Positions 60,783 through 64,000 of a stretch of DNA of 64,000 nt are shown here, piece after piece. Under the pieces are notes generated by a model. It did no database searches. It had not been told where the DNA came from and saw nothing but the letters and a program-made list of their open reading frames with translations. The DNA comes from Flavobacterium saliperosum (GTDB lineage: Bacteria; Bacteroidota; Bacteroidia; Flavobacteriales; Flavobacteriaceae), in assembly GCF_900100625.1 (NCBI RefSeq), contig NZ_FMTY01000002.1, positions 396,768 to 460,767 on the forward strand, given 5' to 3'. A program made the position numbers and the translations under genes. Position 1 is the first letter of the stretch. Each line of letters starts with the position of its first letter.

Positions 60783-62336
60783 CTATTTTGGATTGAAAAC
60801 CAAGAAAGGCACAATCATTTCTTCTAAAGAGATGCCGCCATGCTGATAGGTATTTCGATAATAACTCACATAGTGATTGTAATTGTTGACATAGGCAAGG
60901 AACAAATCGTTCTTAGCAAAAATGAACGAACTACTCATGTTGATAGCTGGAAGCCCAATTTTTTTTGGGTCTTTCACTGCGAAAACATCTTTGTCTTCGT
61001 AAGTAAGACTTCGACCTGTTTTGTAGCGTAGATTCAAACTGGTTTGTTTGTCTCCGATTACTTTTGATGGGTTTTTACAGTTGATGGTACCGTGGTCTGT
61101 AGTCAAAATCAGTTTAAAGCCCATTTGTTGTGCCTGCTGAATAATTTCCAATAACGGTGAATTTCTGAACCAACTCAGTGTCAGCGAGCGATAGGCTTTG
61201 TCGTTGGAAGCCAGCTCTTTTACCACGTCCATTTCGGTTTTGGCATGGGATAACATGTCAACGAAATTGTAAACGATGGTTGTTAAGTCGTTACCTTTCA
61301 GTCCTTTGAAATTATCAACAAGCTTCTTACCGTCTTTAAAATTGGTAATTTTATAGTATTCCTGCTTGATATCGATTCGCAAACGTTTTAATTGCTCGGT
61401 CAAGAATTCGCCTTCAAACATGTTTTTTCCACCATCATCGGTGTCGTTTCTCCAGTATTGCGGATAGTTTTTTTCCATTTCCAAAGGGGTTAACCCTGAA
61501 AAAATGGCATTACGTGCATATTGCGTAGCGGTTGGCAAAATGGCAAAATAACTGGTTTCTTTCTCTAACTTGAAATGATTATTTACCACGTTTTCAAAGG
61601 CTTTCCATTGATCGTAACGAAGATTGTCGATTACCACAAATAAAATGGGTTTGTCTTTTTTACGGATTTCCGGCACTACAAGCTTGCGAAAAATTTCATG
61701 CGATAAATATGGACGGTTGTCTTCACTGGCAAACCATTTTTCGTAATTTTTCTCAATGAATTTACCGAACTGTGAATTGGCTTCCAGTTTCTGACTTTCC
61801 AATATTTCCACCATACTTTGGTCTTCAATATTTTCCAATTCGATTTCCCAGAAAATCAGTTTTTTATAGAGTTCCACCCAGTCTTCATAGGTGTTTACCA
61901 TTGCCATGTCCATAGCGATTTTCCGGAATTCCTTTTGATAATCCAAAGTGGTTTTTTCAGAAACCAAACGTGAATGGTCCAGGTTCTTTTTTAAACTCAG
62001 CAAAATCTGGTTCGGATTTACCGGTTTTATAAGATAATCGGCAATTTTGGAACCAATAGCTTCTTCCATGATGTATTCTTCCTCACTTTTGGTAATCATG
62101 ATTACCGGAGTCGCTGATTTTTTTTCCTTGATTTCGGCTAGTGTTTCCAATCCGCTTAAACCAGGCATATTTTCATCTAAAAATACGATATCAAAATTTT
62201 CATCATCAAACATATCTATGGCGTCCTGCCCATTGTTACAGGTAGTTACGTTGTAACCTTTCTTTTCCAGAAATAAAATGTGTGGTTTCAGCAAATCGAT
62301 TTCGTCGTCTACCCAAAGTATCTTTATATCGCTCAT
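60783..62336 (-). CDS. porX: PorX, T9SS response regulator with PglZ phosphatase domain
   Basis: 517 residues: a receiver domain (1-120) with the phosphorylated aspartate D54 in VFLDENMPG and partners D10, D11, T83-region and K103 (YLIKPVNPNQ), then a helical linker and a PglZ/alkaline-phosphatase-like domain from about 205 (FVVIDNLRYDQWKAFE, LTTDHGTINCKNPSKV, STYQHGGISLEEMIVPF). PorX, with the sensor PorY, controls type IX secretion genes and hydrolyses phosphate esters or cyclic oligonucleotides. It adds a regulator to the T9SS cargo operon at 26-35 kb. Confidence 0.96.
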   Translation of the reverse strand: MSDIKILWVDDEIDLLKPHILFLEKKGYNVTTCNNGQDAIDMFDDENFDIVFLDENMPGLSGLETLAEIKEKKSATPVIMITKSEEEYIMEEAIGSKIADYLIKPVNPNQILLSLKKNLDHSRLVSEKTTLDYQKEFRKIAMDMAMVNTYEDWVELYKKLIFWEIELENIEDQSMVEILESQKLEANSQFGKFIEKNYEKWFASEDNRPYLSHEIFRKLVVPEIRKKDKPILFVVIDNLRYDQWKAFENVVNNHFKLEKETSYFAILPTATQYARNAIFSGLTPLEMEKNYPQYWRNDTDDGGKNMFEGEFLTEQLKRLRIDIKQEYYKITNFKDGKKLVDNFKGLKGNDLTTIVYNFVDMLSHAKTEMDVVKELASNDKAYRSLTLSWFRNSPLLEIIQQAQQMGFKLILTTDHGTINCKNPSKVIGDKQTSLNLRYKTGRSLTYEDKDVFAVKDPKKIGLPAINMSSSFIFAKNDLFLAYVNNYNHYVSYYRNTYQHGGISLEEMIVPFLVFNPK

Positions 62337-62515
62337 AATTGTGTGTTGTGTATTTAAAACTGCAATTTATGGTTTTATGAACGGAATGAGGTTAAATTTA
62401 TTGTAAAAATAAACGTGTTATTATCAATGTCTGATTTAAAAACACAATATATTTGAAAATCAGAAATTCAGGTGGAATTCAGTACTATTTTAATTATCAA
62501 AGACTTCCGTTAAAT

Positions 62516-63043
62516 ATGAATAACCAAGAATACAAAGTAAGAAATGCCAAACCCGAAGAATTTAAGGAAATCGGAAATCTAATGGTCGGGGTATATTCGC
62601 AACTGCAAGGGTTTCCAAAACCATCCGAACAACCCGATTATTATAAAATGCTAGCAAATATCGGAGAGTTGACAAAGAATCCGGGAACCGAACTTCTGGT
62701 AGCTGTCTCTTCAGACAATGAAATAGCAGGCGGTGTCGTTTTCTTTAGTGATATGAGGTATTACGGTTCGGGCGGGATTGCCACAAAAGAACAAAACGCA
62801 GCTGGATTCCGACTATTAGCTGTTAGTCATTCAGCACAAGGAAAAGGAATCGGTAAGCTCTTAACCGAAGAATGCATCAGAAAAGCAAAAGAAGCGAATC
62901 TCCATCAGGTAATCATTCATTCCACAAAAGCCATGCAAATTGCCTGGAAAATGTATGAGAATCTTGGTTTTAAGAGATCGGAAGATTTAGATTTCATGCA
63001 AGGGGAACTACCTGTTTTCGGATTCCGATTACCACTACAGTAA
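62516..63043 (+). CDS. GNAT family N-acetyltransferase
   Basis: 175 residues from ATG 62516; a TTG at 62453 is unlikely. The conserved start YKVRNAKPEEFKEIGNLM, the strand FRLLAVSHSAQGKGIGKLL with the acetyl-CoA loop, and MYENLGFKRSEDLDF are typical of GNAT. The substrate is unknown. It lies before the M13 peptidase gene by 82 bases. Confidence 0.9.
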   Translation: MNNQEYKVRNAKPEEFKEIGNLMVGVYSQLQGFPKPSEQPDYYKMLANIGELTKNPGTELLVAVSSDNEIAGGVVFFSDMRYYGSGGIATKEQNAAGFRLLAVSHSAQGKGIGKLLTEECIRKAKEANLHQVIIHSTKAMQIAWKMYENLGFKRSEDLDFMQGELPVFGFRLPLQ

Positions 63044-63125
63044 CTCATTTTTATGCCTTGTTGTAAGGAATGTAGGAAAAAGATATCTTTGAAAAACATA
63101 AATCGTTCATAAAACAATAAATCAT

Positions 63126-64000
63126 ATGAAATTAAAACATTTTACACTGCTTGTTGCCGGAACCACTTTGGTACTGACAAGCTGTAAAAACAAAGAAACG
63201 GATGAATTAATACAACCCGATCCGTTAGCAATGAATCGTGATACTACAGTGAACCCCGGAGAAGATTTCTTTCATTATGCTAACGGCGGCTGGTTTAAGA
63301 AAAACCCCATTCCGGAAACGGAAAGCAGCAACGGCATTTTCAGAACTATCGGCGACACGATTAATTCTCAGATAAAATCCATCTGCATCAAATCAGCGGA
63401 AGATAAAAATGCAAAGAAAGGCAGCAACAAACAAAAAATCGGTGATTTTTATGCTTCCGGGATGGATTCCGTTGCGATTGAAAAAGCAGGAATCAATCCG
63501 TTAAAAGCGGAAATGGCCCGAATTGATGCTGTAAAAGATTTAGCGACTTTAACAGAAGCCATAGCGCACATGCACACTATAGGCACCAGCCCGGCCTTTG
63601 GTTTTTACTTAGGTCAGGACGACAAAAACAGTACTAAATATGCTTTGTTTTTCTCTCAGGGCGGATTGGGTTTAGGAGATCGTGATTATTATTTCAATAC
63701 CGATGACGAAACGGTTAACATCCGAAAAGAATACGTAAAACACGTTCAGGCCATGTTGCAGCTCATCGGACAAAATAATGTAACAGCCGTTAAAAACGCG
63801 CTTTCAATCATGAAATTGGAAACGGATTTGGCAAAAGCATCCAGAAAACTGGAAGCGCTTCGTGATCCGGTTAAAAATTACAATAAGATGTCGGTAACAC
63901 AATTCAAAGCAATGGTACCGAATCTGTCTGCCGATAAAATGCTGGCAACGATGAAAGTTGCTAAAGCCGATTCCGTTATTGTTGGTCAGCCTGAGTTTTA
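63126..64000 (+). CDS. M13 family metallopeptidase, N-terminal part, runs off the window
   Basis: 292 codons are visible, no stop to base 64000. A lipoprotein signal (LVLTSC) precedes NPGEDFFHYANGGWFKKNPIPETESSNGIF, the conserved N-terminal block of neprilysin-like (PepO) peptidases, then LGLGDRDYYFN and YVKHVQAMLQLIG. The HExxH zinc site is beyond the window. It is expected in the periplasm or outer membrane, where it cuts peptides. Confidence 0.93.
   Translation, partial: MKLKHFTLLVAGTTLVLTSCKNKETDELIQPDPLAMNRDTTVNPGEDFFHYANGGWFKKNPIPETESSNGIFRTIGDTINSQIKSICIKSAEDKNAKKGSNKQKIGDFYASGMDSVAIEKAGINPLKAEMARIDAVKDLATLTEAIAHMHTIGTSPAFGFYLGQDDKNSTKYALFFSQGGLGLGDRDYYFNTDDETVNIRKEYVKHVQAMLQLIGQNNVTAVKNALSIMKLETDLAKASRKLEALRDPVKNYNKMSVTQFKAMVPNLSADKMLATMKVAKADSVIVGQPEF

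Overview
The window is AT-rich bacterial chromosome from a member of Bacteroidota, almost certainly Flavobacteriaceae and Flavobacterium-like. This rests on the type IX secretion (T9SS) genes (a gliding-motility-type C-terminal domain protein, a PorP/SprF partner, a PorE-like OmpA protein and PorX), on promoters of the Bacteroidota form TTG-N19-TAnnTTTG, on near-absent Shine-Dalgarno sequences, and on many family members I recognise from flavobacteria (DUF3822, DUF6056, HopJ-like, Bacteroidota DnaX). I see no rRNA operon, prophage, insertion sequence or CRISPR array.

Layout. 1-6 kb: truncated NTF2-like gene, porin, serine dehydratase, beta-propeller protein, polytopic membrane protein. 6-20 kb: dnaK with a possible sigma-54 promoter, glutaminyl cyclase-like lipoprotein, SRP RNA (ffs), enolase-superfamily epimerase, SDR, transaldolase, a thioredoxin-fold lipoprotein lacking its cysteines, an ABC-F protein with asymmetric ATP sites, and an OsmC/pirin/GNAT/pirin group. 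21-26 kb: pyrR-pyrB, RNase Z, pdxH and two tandem CAP-domain lipoproteins. 26-35 kb: a three-gene T9SS surface operon led by a 1925-residue repeat adhesin. 35-41 kb: sixA-ppk1-ppx (polyphosphate) and dnaX split across a ten-A slippery tract. 41-48 kb: tandem small paralogs, RNase P RNA, rsmD, a helicase, kdsB, acyltransferase. 49-64 kb: an XRE regulator divergent from an M14 peptidase with shared operator-like palindromes, Lrp, arginine decarboxylase with a deoxyhypusine-synthase-like gene, aroB, proline dehydrogenase, a GIY-YIG gene lying between a tRNA remnant and tRNA-Val, alanine dehydrogenase, tsaE, porX, and the start of an M13 peptidase.

How genes work together. The giant adhesin, its PorP/SprF-like partner and the OmpA/PorE-like protein form one transcription unit for export and anchoring of a surface protein; porX, 26 kb away, belongs to the regulatory side of the same system. 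sixA, ppk1 and ppx are consecutive, the first two overlapping by an ATGA. Arginine decarboxylase and the deoxyhypusine-synthase-like protein are adjacent and probably act in polyamine metabolism.

The least explained features are non-coding: the dnaX slippery site, palindromes of type CCCGAT-n-ATCGGG inside two structured RNA loci (rnpB and a tRNA remnant), a GIY-YIG gene flanked by tRNA-derived direct repeats, and families of 7-, 8- and 17-bp degenerate tandem repeats that stop at the start codons of unrelated genes. All calls come from reading the sequence; no searches were run.
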